Shown here one piece after another: positions 27,243 to 36,009 of a DNA stretch of 64,000 nucleotides; the first letter of the stretch is position 1, and each line of letters starts with the position of its first letter. The notes beneath the pieces were generated by a model that saw nothing but the letters and a program-made list of their open reading frames with translations, did no database searches and was not told the origin of the DNA. The position numbers and the translations under genes are program-made. Source of the DNA: Alphaproteobacteria bacterium UBA2966 (GTDB lineage Bacteria > Pseudomonadota > Alphaproteobacteria > UBA2966); the NCBI GenBank assembly GCA_002348365.1, contig DEBC01000107.1:12026-76025 (forward strand). The letters are read 5' to 3'.

Positions 27243-28733
27243 ATGCGGTTCGTCATCGCCATGATGAAACACGAGACGAACACCTTCTCGCCGATTGCGA
27301 CGCCTTGGGCGCGGTTCAGGGAATGGGGCGCGCATATCGGCGACGATGCCCGGCGGGCATATGAGAACACCGGGATGCCCATGGGTGCCTATCTCGAACT
27401 CGCACGAGAAGCAGGTGCGGACATTGTTACGCCCATTGCAGCTGAGGCCATGCCATCCGGACCGGTGTCCGAAGAGGCCTACAGCATCATGACGGACGCC
27501 ATCTGCGATGCCGTGGCCGCAGGCTGCGATGCCGCTTTTCTCGATCTGCATGGCGCCATGGTCAGCGAAACGACATTGGACGGCGAAGGGACCCTACTGG
27601 AGCGGATCCGAGGGATCGCTCCCGGCCTGCCAATCGCCGTGACCTGTGACCTGCACTGCAATCTCACGCAACGGATGGTCGACAACTGCACGGTGTTGAT
27701 CGGCTACAAGACCTATCCTCATACCGACATGTACGACGTCGGCCTCCAGGTTGGCCGGATATTGATGAAATCTCTGCATGGTGAATTGGATCCGGTCATG
27801 GCCTGGGGAAACCGCCCGATCCTGGGTCAGACCTTGCGGCAGGGAACCGACGACGAACCGATGCGGTCGTTGATCGCCCAGGCGCAAGAGGCAGAGCGAT
27901 CGGGGGCCCTGGCCGCAACGGTATTTGGCGGCTTTCCCATGGCCGACATGCCCGAGGCCGGACTCTCTTCGATCGTGGTGACAGACAACGACCCTTCACA
28001 GGCCGAGGCATTCACGCAGGCTCTGCTCGATGCCGCGTGGACGCAGCGTGAGGCATTTGTCTACCGTGGCAGGCCGCTACCCGACTCCGTGGCGCACGCC
28101 GCAGAACTCGCTCGGAAGCCGGCAGCGGGCGGGGCGGACCGACCCGTGATTCTGCTCGATCACGCAGACAATTGCGGCTCGGGCGGCACCCAGGACGACA
28201 TGTCCGTGGTTGCCGAGGTTCTACGCCAGGGGCTGGAGGATGTTGCGGTCGCGGCCATTTGGGACCCTTTGACCGTACGAGAACTTCACGACGCCGGGCT
28301 CGATTCAACGGTTACGGTGGCCTTGGGCGGCAACACCGATATGCCGTCCATCGGTGCCACGGGCCAGCCCCTTCAGGTTACGGGCCGGGTCAGCGCCCTG
28401 ACCGACGGCGATTGGACCGTGGCCGGGCCGATGTATACAGGCGTCCAGGTCGCCATGGGACCGACGGCCGTTCTCGATACTGGAAACATGGAGATCGTCA
28501 TCGTTTCATGGCACCATGAACCGTGGGACACAGGTGTCTTCACGAGTGTTGGAATCGACCCCGAACAAAAGACATTCCTGCTGTTGAAGTCGCGAATACA
28601 TTATCGGGCTGGGTTCGCCGACATGGCCAAGCACACGATTACGTGCGACGGCCGTGGCGTGACCACGTCAGATAACGATCTGCTGCATTACAGGAACGTC
28701 CGCCGGCCGATTTATCCGCTCGATCCACTCTAA
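27243..28733 (+). CDS. M81 family metallopeptidase (MlrC-like)
   Basis: A 496-residue protein of normal family length. The N-terminal domain has AMMKHETNTFSPIATPWARF with the conserved H-E-T-N-T-F motif, later VTCDLHCNLTQRM and YPHTDMYDVG, the metal-binding histidine/aspartate clusters of the MlrC family. MlrC was described as the third enzyme of microcystin degradation; most relatives in non-degraders act on unknown substrates. The C-terminal domain includes LLDHADNCGSGGTQDDM. ATG 27243 is preceded by AAGGAG. It points away from the decayed cytochrome gene and is not in an operon. Confidence 0.9.
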   Translation: MRFVIAMMKHETNTFSPIATPWARFREWGAHIGDDARRAYENTGMPMGAYLELAREAGADIVTPIAAEAMPSGPVSEEAYSIMTDAICDAVAAGCDAAFLDLHGAMVSETTLDGEGTLLERIRGIAPGLPIAVTCDLHCNLTQRMVDNCTVLIGYKTYPHTDMYDVGLQVGRILMKSLHGELDPVMAWGNRPILGQTLRQGTDDEPMRSLIAQAQEAERSGALAATVFGGFPMADMPEAGLSSIVVTDNDPSQAEAFTQALLDAAWTQREAFVYRGRPLPDSVAHAAELARKPAAGGADRPVILLDHADNCGSGGTQDDMSVVAEVLRQGLEDVAVAAIWDPLTVRELHDAGLDSTVTVALGGNTDMPSIGATGQPLQVTGRVSALTDGDWTVAGPMYTGVQVAMGPTAVLDTGNMEIVIVSWHHEPWDTGVFTSVGIDPEQKTFLLLKSRIHYRAGFADMAKHTITCDGRGVTTSDNDLLHYRNVRRPIYPLDPL

Positions 28734-28757
28734 GGCTGGACCTGGGACGGAGGTGGG

Positions 28758-29126
28758 CTAAACGAGCTTAAGCTGTTTGGTGTTCAGCGCGGCGAGGACC
28801 GAGACGAGGTTATGGCCGCGCCTGAGGATGCGGCCACCCGCCGAGATCACGGCGTACATGCCCTGACGCTGCGCAGTCTTTGGCGACTTGACGACCCGGT
28901 AAAGCGCACCTTCGGAAGCGCGTCTGAAGATGGAAAAGGTCGCACAGTCGGATTCGAAAGCCAGTGAGTAATCGCGCCACTCACCCGCCATGACCATGCG
29001 GCTGTACGTCTGCAGGATGGTGTCGAGTTCGTGCCGATTGAATATGACGAGCGGTGCTCTGCCCGCCCGGCCCCTCGTCGTGGGCCGAACGGGCCTAAAC
29101 CCTTCGAAGGCGACAACCTCGCTCAT
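28758..29126 (-). CDS. DUF2794 domain protein
   Basis: A 122-residue cytoplasmic protein. The core VIFNRHELDTILQTYSRMV, then EWRDYSLAFESDCATFSIFRR and a basic C-terminus RRGHNLVSVLAALNTKQLKL match DUF2794, a family that I know from Alphaproteobacteria and whose function is undetermined. No signal peptide or membrane segment is present. It is downstream of the M81 gene's convergent stop and separated from the peptide ABC transporter by about 100 bases. The presence of this protein is one of the better taxonomic hints in the window. Confidence 0.88.
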   Translation of the reverse strand: MSEVVAFEGFRPVRPTTRGRAGRAPLVIFNRHELDTILQTYSRMVMAGEWRDYSLAFESDCATFSIFRRASEGALYRVVKSPKTAQRQGMYAVISAGGRILRRGHNLVSVLAALNTKQLKLV

Positions 29127-29227
29127 GTCACGTGCCTCCCCGATTTGTCATTCTATTGAAACAAAGCATGCCACGCCGAACGCCAACGGTACAAGGGAGT
29201 GCGAGGCCTTGAATTGTCGATGCTATC

Positions 29228-30205
29228 TCACGCCAAATGACAGGCAACGAGATGTCCCGGCGATACTTCACGCAATTCCGGGGCTTGAAACCGGCAGTGC
29301 GACTCCACCAAAGGGCATCGGTCCGCAAACGGGCAGCCCGGATTGATGTCCACGGGATTCGGAACCGACCCTTTCAACGACGATCGGCTACGCCGCTCTC
29401 CCGGCGTCATCTTTGGCACGGCATCCAGCAGAGCGCGTGTATACGGATGGGCGGCCGCGGAAAAGATCTCTACGGTCGGTCCCTGTTCGACGATGCGGCC
29501 CAGGTACATGACCGCGACCTCGTCACACACATACTCAACGACGGCGAGATCGTGACTGATCAGCAGATAGGTGACACCGTAGTTGTCCTGCAGGTCCTGC
29601 AGAAGATTGAGCACTTGTGCCTGTACGGACACATCCAGAGCCGACACAGGCTCATCCGCCACGATCAACGCCGGACGAGTGACCAAGGCCCGGGCGATAG
29701 CAATGCGTTGTCGCTGCCCACCAGAGAATTCGTGCGGAAACTTCGCCATATCCGCTTCCTTGAGTCCGACGGATTCAAGCACCTCTTTGACACGAAGACG
29801 TCGATCTTCGGGCTTGAGCCACTTCTCGGCCACTTCCAGCGGTTCCGCCACAATCCGGGCCACTGTGTGCCGTGGATCGAGAGAGCCAAACGGATCCTGG
29901 AACACCATTTGAAAATTGCGGCGATGTCGGCGAAGTGTCCATGGCCGCATGGAGTGCGGGTCCTTGCCGAGGATACGCAACGTGCCCGCGGTGAGCGGCT
30001 CTAACGCCATGATGCAGCGCGCCAATGTCGACTTGCCACAACCCGACTCACCGACAATCCCCAGACTTCGGCCGGCGTGCACCGTCAGGGATACCTGATT
30101 CAGGGCGTGAATCCGTTGGGCCGGGGCCGTCAGAGACTCACGGGGCAGCGCGTAGTGCCGGGTGAGGCCTGATGCCTCGACCATGGGTGTGTCCACGAAG
30201 GTCAT
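29228..30205 (-). CDS. Dipeptide/oligopeptide ABC transporter ATP-binding protein (DppF type)
   Basis: A 325-residue ATPase. Walker A is GESGCGKST (residues 52-60), the signature is FSGGQRQR, Walker B is ALIVADEPVSALD, and the C-terminal oligopeptide domain has GCPFADRCP with cysteines expected for the iron-sulfur-like zinc region. It pairs with the DppD-type ATPase upstream, with which it overlaps by four bases. Together with the two permeases it forms an inner-membrane importer for peptides or other solutes. No substrate-binding protein gene is found in the cluster. Confidence 0.93.
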   Translation of the reverse strand: MTFVDTPMVEASGLTRHYALPRESLTAPAQRIHALNQVSLTVHAGRSLGIVGESGCGKSTLARCIMALEPLTAGTLRILGKDPHSMRPWTLRRHRRNFQMVFQDPFGSLDPRHTVARIVAEPLEVAEKWLKPEDRRLRVKEVLESVGLKEADMAKFPHEFSGGQRQRIAIARALVTRPALIVADEPVSALDVSVQAQVLNLLQDLQDNYGVTYLLISHDLAVVEYVCDEVAVMYLGRIVEQGPTVEIFSAAAHPYTRALLDAVPKMTPGERRSRSSLKGSVPNPVDINPGCPFADRCPLVESHCRFQAPELREVSPGHLVACHLA

Positions 30206-31194
30206 CTCCGAAGCCCAAATGTCGACGTTGCCATGGCGGCATCGAGCCGCAGACAGGCAGCCATGTGGTTCGGCCCAACCGATCGCATGTCAGGCACCTG
30301 ATGGTGGCACGACTCGCGGGAGAGCGAGCATCGACCCGCAAAGGTGCACCCCTGCGGCAGATCAGCGAGTTCGGGCACGGTGCCCGGAATGGTCCGCAGC
30401 CGGCGGCGTCCATCTCCAACCTGGGGCACCGCCGCAAACAATCCCTGAGTGTAGGGATGCGCGAGCTGCGCAAAAACCTCCGCTGTCGGTCCCTGTTCGA
30501 CGATCGACCCGCCGTACATCACGGCAACCCGATCGACGGTCTGGGCGATCACCCCAAGATCGTGGGAGATCATGATCAAGGACATCTGACGCTCGCTTAC
30601 GACATCGTAAATGAGATCAAGGATCTGGCCCTGAACCGTGACATCGAGTGCCGTGGTGGGCTCGTCCGCGATCAGAACCTCCGGATGGCAGGACAAAGCC
30701 ATCGCGATCATGGCGCGCTGCCGCTGGCCACCCGAAAGTTGATGCGGAAAGGCAGAGTAGTACCTCTGCGGGTCGACCAAGCCGACACGCTCCAGCAGAG
30801 AGAATGCCTCCACCTTGGCCTCATCTCGATCCAGCCCAAGGTGCAACATCAGTGGTTCCACCAGTTGCTTGCCAATGGTGTGCACTGGATTGAGTGAGGT
30901 CATGGGTTCTTGAAACACCATCGCGATCGCATTGCCGCGCACATGGCACATGGCCGCCTCATCCAGGGTGCGCAGATTACGCCCGTTCAGGGCAATGCTG
31001 CCGTCGAGCGTCCCGCCGTCCGGCAACAGACCCATCAACGCCAGCGCAGTCATGGACTTGCCACAGCCTGATTCACCGACGATGCCAAGCGACTCGCCAC
31101 GCTCGAGCCGGAAACTGATACCGCGAACGGCCCGCGCCGCGCCGCCCACCATGGGCAGTGAAACGGTCAAGCGGTCGACCTCGAGTACACTCAT
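30202..31194 (-). CDS. Dipeptide/oligopeptide ABC transporter ATP-binding protein (DppD type)
   Basis: A 330-residue ATPase with Walker A GESGCGKS (residues 40-47), signature LSGGQRQR, Walker [14 protein letters not shown] and a C-terminal oligo_HPY domain ([15 protein letters not shown]). It is the partner of the DppF-type subunit and overlaps neighbours on both sides by four bases, so the operon is tightly coupled translationally. Family members energise uptake of peptides, opines or heme. Confidence 0.93.
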   Translation of the reverse strand: MSVLEVDRLTVSLPMVGGAARAVRGISFRLERGESLGIVGESGCGKSMTALALMGLLPDGGTLDGSIALNGRNLRTLDEAAMCHVRGNAIAMVFQEPMTSLNPVHTIGKQLVEPLMLHLGLDRDEAKVEAFSLLERVGLVDPQRYYSAFPHQLSGGQRQRAMIAMALSCHPEVLIADEPTTALDVTVQGQILDLIYDVVSERQMSLIMISHDLGVIAQTVDRVAVMYGGSIVEQGPTAEVFAQLAHPYTQGLFAAVPQVGDGRRRLRTIPGTVPELADLPQGCTFAGRCSLSRESCHHQVPDMRSVGPNHMAACLRLDAAMATSTFGLRR

Positions 31195-32060
31195 TGTGCG
31201 TAGCCCGATAAACGAGCCCGGGACAGGCGCGGATCCAACCAGTCTCTAAGTCCATCTCCGAGCATGTTGAAACCGAGCACCGAAACAACGATGACCAGCC
31301 CGGGGAACAAGGCGAGGTGTGGAGACAGATAGAGGAACGTCTGAGCCTCGTTCAGCATCCGTCCCCAGCTTGGCTGGGGCGGCTGGGTACCCAGCCCGAG
31401 GTACGAGAGAGCCGCTTCCGCGAGAATCGCGATGGCGAAGAAAATTGTCGCCTGAACAATGATGACACTGAGAATGTTCGGAAGGACGTGTTCAAACGTG
31501 ATCCGAATCCGTCCCTTCCCGGCAGCTCTGGCAGCGAGCACGAATTCACGAGCCCAGATAGCGTTTGCGGATCCCCGCGTGACGCGTGCAAACACGGGAA
31601 TGTTGAATATGCCGATGGCCAGGATCGAGTTGACGGCTCCCGGACCGAGAATGGCCGTGATCATGATTGCAGAGAGAATTGCCGGAAACGCGAAGGTGAA
31701 GTCCGAGAGCCGCATGATCAACTCTTCGATCCAACCGCGCTGGGCGGAGGCCCACAAACCCAGGAGCACTCCGGCCGCCATTCCAATTCCGACGGCAACG
31801 AACCCCACAACCAAAGAGTTCTGGGCGCCTACCATGATCAGTGAAGCGACGTCGCGACCAAAATGGTCGGTGCCCAGCCAGTGCGTTGATGACGGCGGCT
31901 TCAATTTGTTGGCCACATCCAGTTCGTAGGCGGAATGAGGTGTCCAAAGCAGGGATATGACCGCGAGCAAGATTATCAGAGTGCTCAAGGCCCCACCGAG
32001 AAGGAGGTTTCGATGCCGCAGCGCAAGCAGAAACAAATCTGATGGGGTCCGGCTGGTCAT
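31191..32060 (-). CDS. Dipeptide-type ABC transporter permease (DppC type)
   Basis: The 289-residue membrane protein has an N-terminal cytoplasmic segment, six transmembrane helices, the EAA-loop region (EFVLAARAAGKGRIRITFEHVLPNIL) and the C-terminal IVVSVLGFNMLGDGLRDWLDPRL of DppC/OppC permeases. It overlaps DppB and DppD genes by four bases each. It forms the translocation pore with DppB. Confidence 0.92.
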   Translation of the reverse strand: MTSRTPSDLFLLALRHRNLLLGGALSTLIILLAVISLLWTPHSAYELDVANKLKPPSSTHWLGTDHFGRDVASLIMVGAQNSLVVGFVAVGIGMAAGVLLGLWASAQRGWIEELIMRLSDFTFAFPAILSAIMITAILGPGAVNSILAIGIFNIPVFARVTRGSANAIWAREFVLAARAAGKGRIRITFEHVLPNILSVIIVQATIFFAIAILAEAALSYLGLGTQPPQPSWGRMLNEAQTFLYLSPHLALFPGLVIVVSVLGFNMLGDGLRDWLDPRLSRARLSGYAQ

Positions 32061-33007
32061 GCGTCATGCGCCCGCAGCCGAGGATCGATGATCGCGTAGG
32101 CGATATCGACGACGAAGTTGACGACGACGACCATGGCGGCGAGCAACAGGACAACGTCCTTCACCACGACCAGATCCCTGTTGGCAATTGCCTGAAATAC
32201 CAGACGTCCCAGGCCCGGCAGGAAGAACACGTTCTCGATCACAATCGTCCCTGCGAGCAGGTTCGCGAACTGGAGTCCCATGATCGTGACCACGGGTATC
32301 AAGGCGTTGCGAAGTACGTGGCGCCACAAGGTCGCAGCGCGAGTCAGTCCTTTCGCCCGCGCGGTACGCACGTAGTCCTCACCGATCGTCTCCAGGACAC
32401 TGGAGCGAGTCACGCGAGCGAGTATGGCTGCCTGAACCGTGGCCAGCGCTACGGCGGGCAAGAGCAGTGACTTCAGAGCGGGCCAGAGGCCGGCATCCCA
32501 CCCTGGAAATCCACCGGACGAGAACCATCCGAGGTAAACGGAGAACAGCAAAATCAGCAGAATTCCGAACCAGAAGTTCGGCACGGCAATGCCGAGCTGG
32601 CTGAACACCATCACACCCCAATCGCCGACTTTGTTGTGATGCGCGGCGGCATAAAGCCCCAGCCCGATCGCCACGATGACGGTCATGGCCATGGCAATTA
32701 CGGCCAACGGCACCGTCAGGGCCAGGCGCTCAACGACCAGTTCCGAAACAGGGACGGAATAGGTGTAACTGATGCCGAAATCGCCGGTCAGGACACCGGA
32801 AATCCAGCTCAGGTAGCGATCGAGGGCGGGCTCGTCCAGGCCCAGTTCCTTGCGGAGAGCCTGATATGCGGATGGATCGGCATCGGCACCGAGAATGGCG
32901 TATGCCGGATCTCCCGGCAGGATTTCCAGTATGAGGAACACGACGACCGATGCGCCGAACAGCGTAGCAACGAAGGTCGCGAATCGCTTGGCGATGAATA
33001 AGCTCAT
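32057..33007 (-). CDS. Dipeptide-type ABC transporter permease (DppB type)
   Basis: A 316-residue membrane protein starting at ATG 33007 (MSLFIAKRF), where the family's first helix begins; the longer open frame upstream runs into the methyltransferase gene. It shows the conserved GDPAYAILG periplasmic loop, the six helices, and the EAA region GEDYVRTARAKGLTRAATLWRHVLRNALIP. It is twenty bases downstream of the O-methyltransferase gene and overlaps DppC by four bases. Confidence 0.93.
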   Translation of the reverse strand: MSLFIAKRFATFVATLFGASVVVFLILEILPGDPAYAILGADADPSAYQALRKELGLDEPALDRYLSWISGVLTGDFGISYTYSVPVSELVVERLALTVPLAVIAMAMTVIVAIGLGLYAAAHHNKVGDWGVMVFSQLGIAVPNFWFGILLILLFSVYLGWFSSGGFPGWDAGLWPALKSLLLPAVALATVQAAILARVTRSSVLETIGEDYVRTARAKGLTRAATLWRHVLRNALIPVVTIMGLQFANLLAGTIVIENVFFLPGLGRLVFQAIANRDLVVVKDVVLLLAAMVVVVNFVVDIAYAIIDPRLRAHDA

Positions 33008-33027
33008 GATCGAACGCGAACTCCGAA

Positions 33028-33693
33028 TCAGGCCCGTTTTTGTGCCAGAGTGACACCATCTCCGATCGGCAGCAGACACAGATTTATCCGCTGGTCCTCG
33101 TGGCGCAGGCGATTGAACTCTCGGAGCGCCACCGTCGAATCGTCCTCGACCGCCTCATCCGCGACCTTGCCGCTCCATAGAACATTGTCGATCGCCGCCA
33201 ATCCGCCAGGCCGCAATAATTTCAACACACGCTCGAAGTAATCCTCGTACTCCTGTTTGTCGGCATCGATGAACGCAAAATCGAATGTGTCCGCCCGACC
33301 CTCGGCGAGCAATCCGTCAAGGGTCTCCAGTGCCGGCGCAAGGCGCAGATCAATCTTGTCCTCCACACCCGCCTCGCGCCAATACCGCCGCGCAACCGAT
33401 GTCCATTCCTCGCTGATATCGCAAGCCACAACCTGGCCATCTTCCGGCAGTGCCAACGCCACGGCCAGGGAGCTATAGCCGGTAAACACGCCGACCTCGA
33501 GGGTCGTTCGGGCGCCGATGAGTTGGACGAGGAGTGTCAGAAACGCGCCCTGGTCTGGAGAGATCTGCATGATTCCCAACGGCAGCTCCAGGGTTTCCGT
33601 GCGCAGCCTGGCCAGAATGTCCGGCTCCCGCGCGCCGTACTGAACTACATAATCCTGGAGACGCTCTCCCAGGCCGAGGGTCTGTCGGGACAT
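33028..33693 (-). CDS. Class I SAM-dependent O-methyltransferase (caffeoyl-CoA OMT-like)
   Basis: A 221-residue protein that carries the CCoAOMT-type SAM site: EVGVFTGYSSLAVALAL as motif I, VVACDISEEW, a metal-binding FAFIDADKQEYEDYFE, and an IDNVLWSGKV ligand segment. This divalent-metal-dependent family methylates catechols and similar hydroxyls in small molecules. It is the first gene of the transcript, followed twenty bases later by the dipeptide-type transporter permease. The linkage of an O-methyltransferase with an importer suggests a joint role for one substrate class, which is unidentified. Confidence 0.9.
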   Translation of the reverse strand: MSRQTLGLGERLQDYVVQYGAREPDILARLRTETLELPLGIMQISPDQGAFLTLLVQLIGARTTLEVGVFTGYSSLAVALALPEDGQVVACDISEEWTSVARRYWREAGVEDKIDLRLAPALETLDGLLAEGRADTFDFAFIDADKQEYEDYFERVLKLLRPGGLAAIDNVLWSGKVADEAVEDDSTVALREFNRLRHEDQRINLCLLPIGDGVTLAQKRA

Positions 33694-33718
33694 TTCGCTC
33701 TCCCCATCGAGGGCGGCT

Positions 33719-33801
33719 AAGAGTGGAAGAAAGGCCGCACGCCGTCAAACAAGCGTCTCACCAATTTTTATGCGGCTCTGCGCCTCCAGCATTCCACTCT
33801 T
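33719..33801. other. Nested inverted repeats in the O-methyltransferase/GST intergenic region
   Basis: The 329-base gap between 33693 and 34023 holds no gene I can support. AAGAGTGGAA at 33719-33728 is the exact complement of TTCCACTCTT at 33792-33801. Inside it GCCGCA (near 33734) can pair with TGCGGC (near 33771). CTGCGC just after 33777 can alternatively pair with GCGCAG around 33803-33808, which would disrupt the outer stem, so alternative folds are possible. With the terminator at 33892-33951 this suggests a structured leader or small RNA. The strand is undetermined. Confidence 0.4.
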
Positions 33802-33891
33802 TGCGCAGATGGCATTGCCCCAATTTCGCCCCGTTTCCGTCGAGTTCTCGTCGTATTAACCTCGTAGATTTTCGGCCATTGGGCCTCTCTA

Positions 33892-33951
33892 GGGTCCGGT
33901 CGCCGCTCCAATCGGGCTGTCCCTCTCCCCAAGGCGACCGGACCCTTTTTT
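33892..33951 (+). terminator. Strong Rho-independent terminator-like hairpin before the GST genes
   Basis: GGGTCCGGTCGCC at 33892-33904 pairs perfectly over 13 bases with GGCGACCGGACCC at 33933-33945, with a 28-base loop, and is followed by TTTTTT at 33946-33951. It faces the plus strand, but no plus-strand gene lies upstream, so it terminates either a small RNA or a leader transcript of the GST operon starting at 34023. Confidence 0.7.
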
Positions 33952-34022
33952 CCAACCTCGCCCCGTTCCCGATCCTGATCGTGCAGGCTACGCTCTTGTC
34001 CGCATTCGACTGAGCGAGACCT

Positions 34023-34715
34023 ATGAAATTGTACGAAGCCGCAGGTGATCAGCGCCGCCCCTACAGTAATCGCCCCTATTCCTGGCGCGTCATCATGGCA
34101 CTTGCTCATAAGGGCCATTCGGCGGAGCGCGTGGGAATCCCCATCAATGACAAAGAGAAGCTGGCCTTTTCGGGTCAGACGCTCATGCCGGTGCTGGTCG
34201 ACGGCGATGTCGTGGTGCCCGATTCCTGGGTCATTGCCGGCTATCTCGAAGAGAAGTATGGGAATGCACCGCCCCTGTTCGGGGACCTCACAGCCCGGTC
34301 CTGCGCACGGTTCATCCACATGTGGGGCGATCAGCTGCAGGCCGGGTACCTCGTGCCGATGCTGGTCTACGACGCGTGGCACCACGCGCACCCAGATGAC
34401 CGCGAATACTTCCGTGCGACACGCGAGGCTCGACTTGGCTGCACGTTGGAAGAGACCTTGGAGGGGCGCGACGAGCACCTGTTTCGCTTCCGAGATAATC
34501 TCGAACCTCTCCGAGCGATGTTGGACAAGCAAAGTTTCATCTGCGGAGATACCCCCGCTTATGCGGATTACATGGCCTTCAGCCATTTCCAGTGGGCCCG
34601 GTCCATTAGCCCCTATCGGCTGCTGGAGCCGTATGATCCGATTTTTGACTGGCGGGAACGTATGCTCGACCTGTTTGATGGGCTGGCACGGAATGAGCCG
34701 GGTTACGAGGTATGA
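34023..34715 (+). CDS. Glutathione S-transferase family protein (first of tandem pair)
   Basis: A 230-residue protein with an N-terminal thioredoxin-like GST domain (residues 1-80). NRPYSWRVIMALAHKG corresponds to the glutathione-site helix, and LMPVLVDGDVVVPDSWVIAGYLEEKYG contains the cis-proline (MPV) and DSW in place of the usual ES of the glutathione-binding site. The helical C-terminal domain spans about 90-225. It is a close paralogue of the next gene. The substrate is unknown; relatives act as isomerases, dehalogenases or peroxidases. The region upstream contains a terminator-like hairpin. Confidence 0.85.
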   Translation: MKLYEAAGDQRRPYSNRPYSWRVIMALAHKGHSAERVGIPINDKEKLAFSGQTLMPVLVDGDVVVPDSWVIAGYLEEKYGNAPPLFGDLTARSCARFIHMWGDQLQAGYLVPMLVYDAWHHAHPDDREYFRATREARLGCTLEETLEGRDEHLFRFRDNLEPLRAMLDKQSFICGDTPAYADYMAFSHFQWARSISPYRLLEPYDPIFDWRERMLDLFDGLARNEPGYEV

Positions 34716-34775
34716 GCGAGGCTGCTCTATACTCGTGACAAGGATGAAGCGACCAACAGTGTGTGGGAGGTTTGC

Positions 34776-35477
34776 GTGACGATCACGGTGTATGAGCTCG
34801 ACGGTGTCGACGATGTCCGGTTCAGTCCATATTGCTGGCGAACCCTCATGGCCCTCAAACACAAGGGAATCGATGACTTCGAGCGGGTACCCGTTTCCTT
34901 TCGCGATCGATCTCCGATCGCCTTCAGTGGTCAGGAGCGGATTCCCGTTCTTGTTGACGGAGATCACTGGGTCAACGACTCATGGAATATCGCCTGCTAT
35001 CTGGAAGACGCTTACCCAGACGGCCCGGCATTGTTCGGCAGCGACATCGGCCGGTCCCAGGCCCAGTTCGTCAATGCTTGGACCCAGCGGATTCAGAATC
35101 CAGGCCTTATCAACATCGTTCTCTGGGACGCTTTTCAAGCCGTGGATCCGGCGGACCGGGATTGGTGGCGAGAAGACCGCGAGAAGATGTTCGGACGCAT
35201 CGAGGACTACAAGGAAAACCAGTCGGAAAAGCTGACCGCATGGCGTCGAGATCTGGACCCGCTGCGCATGACGCTCGGCGATCAGCCCTTTCTCGGCGGC
35301 CAAGCGCCGGCATACGTCGATTATCTGGTGTTCGGTACGTTCCTGTTCGCCCGCTACGTGGGCCGCGAAAACGTCATTGAAGCCGATGACTCGCTTCAGG
35401 ACTGGCTTGGCCGGCTCCTCGATATGTTCGACGGCTTCGCCCGTCAAGCCCCCAAGGCAATGACATCAGAAAGATGA
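34776..35477 (+). CDS. Glutathione S-transferase family protein (second of tandem pair)
   Basis: A 233-residue protein of the same layout. Start GTG 34776 is chosen because GGGAGG precedes it with 5-6 bases spacing; an upstream GTG 34761 is in frame but lacks a ribosome site. Motifs are RFSPYCWRTLMALKHKG and RIPVLVDGDHWVNDSWNIACYLEDAY, with cis-proline in IPV and NDSW replacing ES. A cysteine in the active-site segment (SPYCW) could be functional. Tandem duplication with its neighbour is evident from shared spacing of all motifs. Its stop overlaps nrtS by four bases, so the two are coupled. Confidence 0.85.
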   Translation: MTITVYELDGVDDVRFSPYCWRTLMALKHKGIDDFERVPVSFRDRSPIAFSGQERIPVLVDGDHWVNDSWNIACYLEDAYPDGPALFGSDIGRSQAQFVNAWTQRIQNPGLINIVLWDAFQAVDPADRDWWREDREKMFGRIEDYKENQSEKLTAWRRDLDPLRMTLGDQPFLGGQAPAYVDYLVFGTFLFARYVGRENVIEADDSLQDWLGRLLDMFDGFARQAPKAMTSER

Positions 35478-35737
35478 CCCCACCCGGCCCTTTTGCAACC
35501 GACCCTGACGATCACCGGTCCTGGTGGGCTCTCGCTGTCAGCGGAGGGGTTCCAAAACGTTCCCTTTACGTGGCGCTGGTCGTAGGGCCGATCCTGACCC
35601 TGATCAATCAGTACGACGCCATCCCGGGTTTCGGCGAAAGGTCCTTCGATCTCTTGAAGGCATTCCTGTCCTTCTGTGTGCCCTACTGCGTTGCCACATA
35701 CGGCGCCGTCACGGCGCGCCGCGCCGGAGGCGAGTGA
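35474..35737 (+). CDS. nrtS: NrtS-like small membrane transporter subunit
   Basis: An 87-residue protein starting in the ATGA overlap with the second GST gene. It has two hydrophobic segments: SLYVALVVGPILTLINQYDAI (about residues 30-50) and LLKAFLSFCVPYCVATYGAVTA (about 60-82). This two-helix layout with the LTLINQ and PYCVATYGA segments matches NrtS, described as a small protein for nitrate/nitrite uptake in cyanobacteria and proteobacteria. It is translationally coupled to GST genes, which do not suggest nitrate, so the transported solute here is uncertain. Confidence 0.72.
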   Translation: MTPPGPFATDPDDHRSWWALAVSGGVPKRSLYVALVVGPILTLINQYDAIPGFGERSFDLLKAFLSFCVPYCVATYGAVTARRAGGE

Positions 35738-35916
35738 GCAACCAGGCCTCACTCAAACCGATTGATCGCAAGATACGAGAAACGGGACGATCAGGGTCGC
35801 CAGAGTGCGTTCGCGCCAAAGGCAACCGAGGACCCGGCTCCCCATCGCGTTGCGACTGTGACCCGCCGGGATCGGTGACGGTTCCGGAACTGATCTGAAG
35901 ATAGCGGTCCGCATGC

Positions 35917-36009
35917 CTACACCGATGCCGTCAGGACGGCAGCAAGAGAAACGAAGGCTGCGAGGCTACCCGCGATCGGCATCACCAATGAGACAAGTCT
36001 CTTGTTCAT
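35917..36009 (-). CDS. 30-residue hydrophobic peptide
   Basis: ATG at 36009, preceded by AGGAGATAAAC (a strong ribosome site with six-base spacing), opens a 30-codon frame ending with TAG at 35917-35919. The peptide starts MNKRLVS and continues through a single hydrophobic segment rich in Ala, Val and Leu that ends ASV. It therefore looks like a single-pass membrane peptide or signal-peptide remnant. It overlaps the tail of the exported-protein gene upstream by 44 bases in another frame. Its features (good ribosome site, basic N-terminus) are better than chance, but no relative is known to me. Confidence 0.5.
   Translation of the reverse strand: MNKRLVSLVMPIAGSLAAFVSLAAVLTASV

Noticed and set aside
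33768..34967. A 399-codon minus-strand frame over the GST genes
   Set aside because: It is antisense to two clear GST-like genes, shows no motif and crosses a terminator hairpin.
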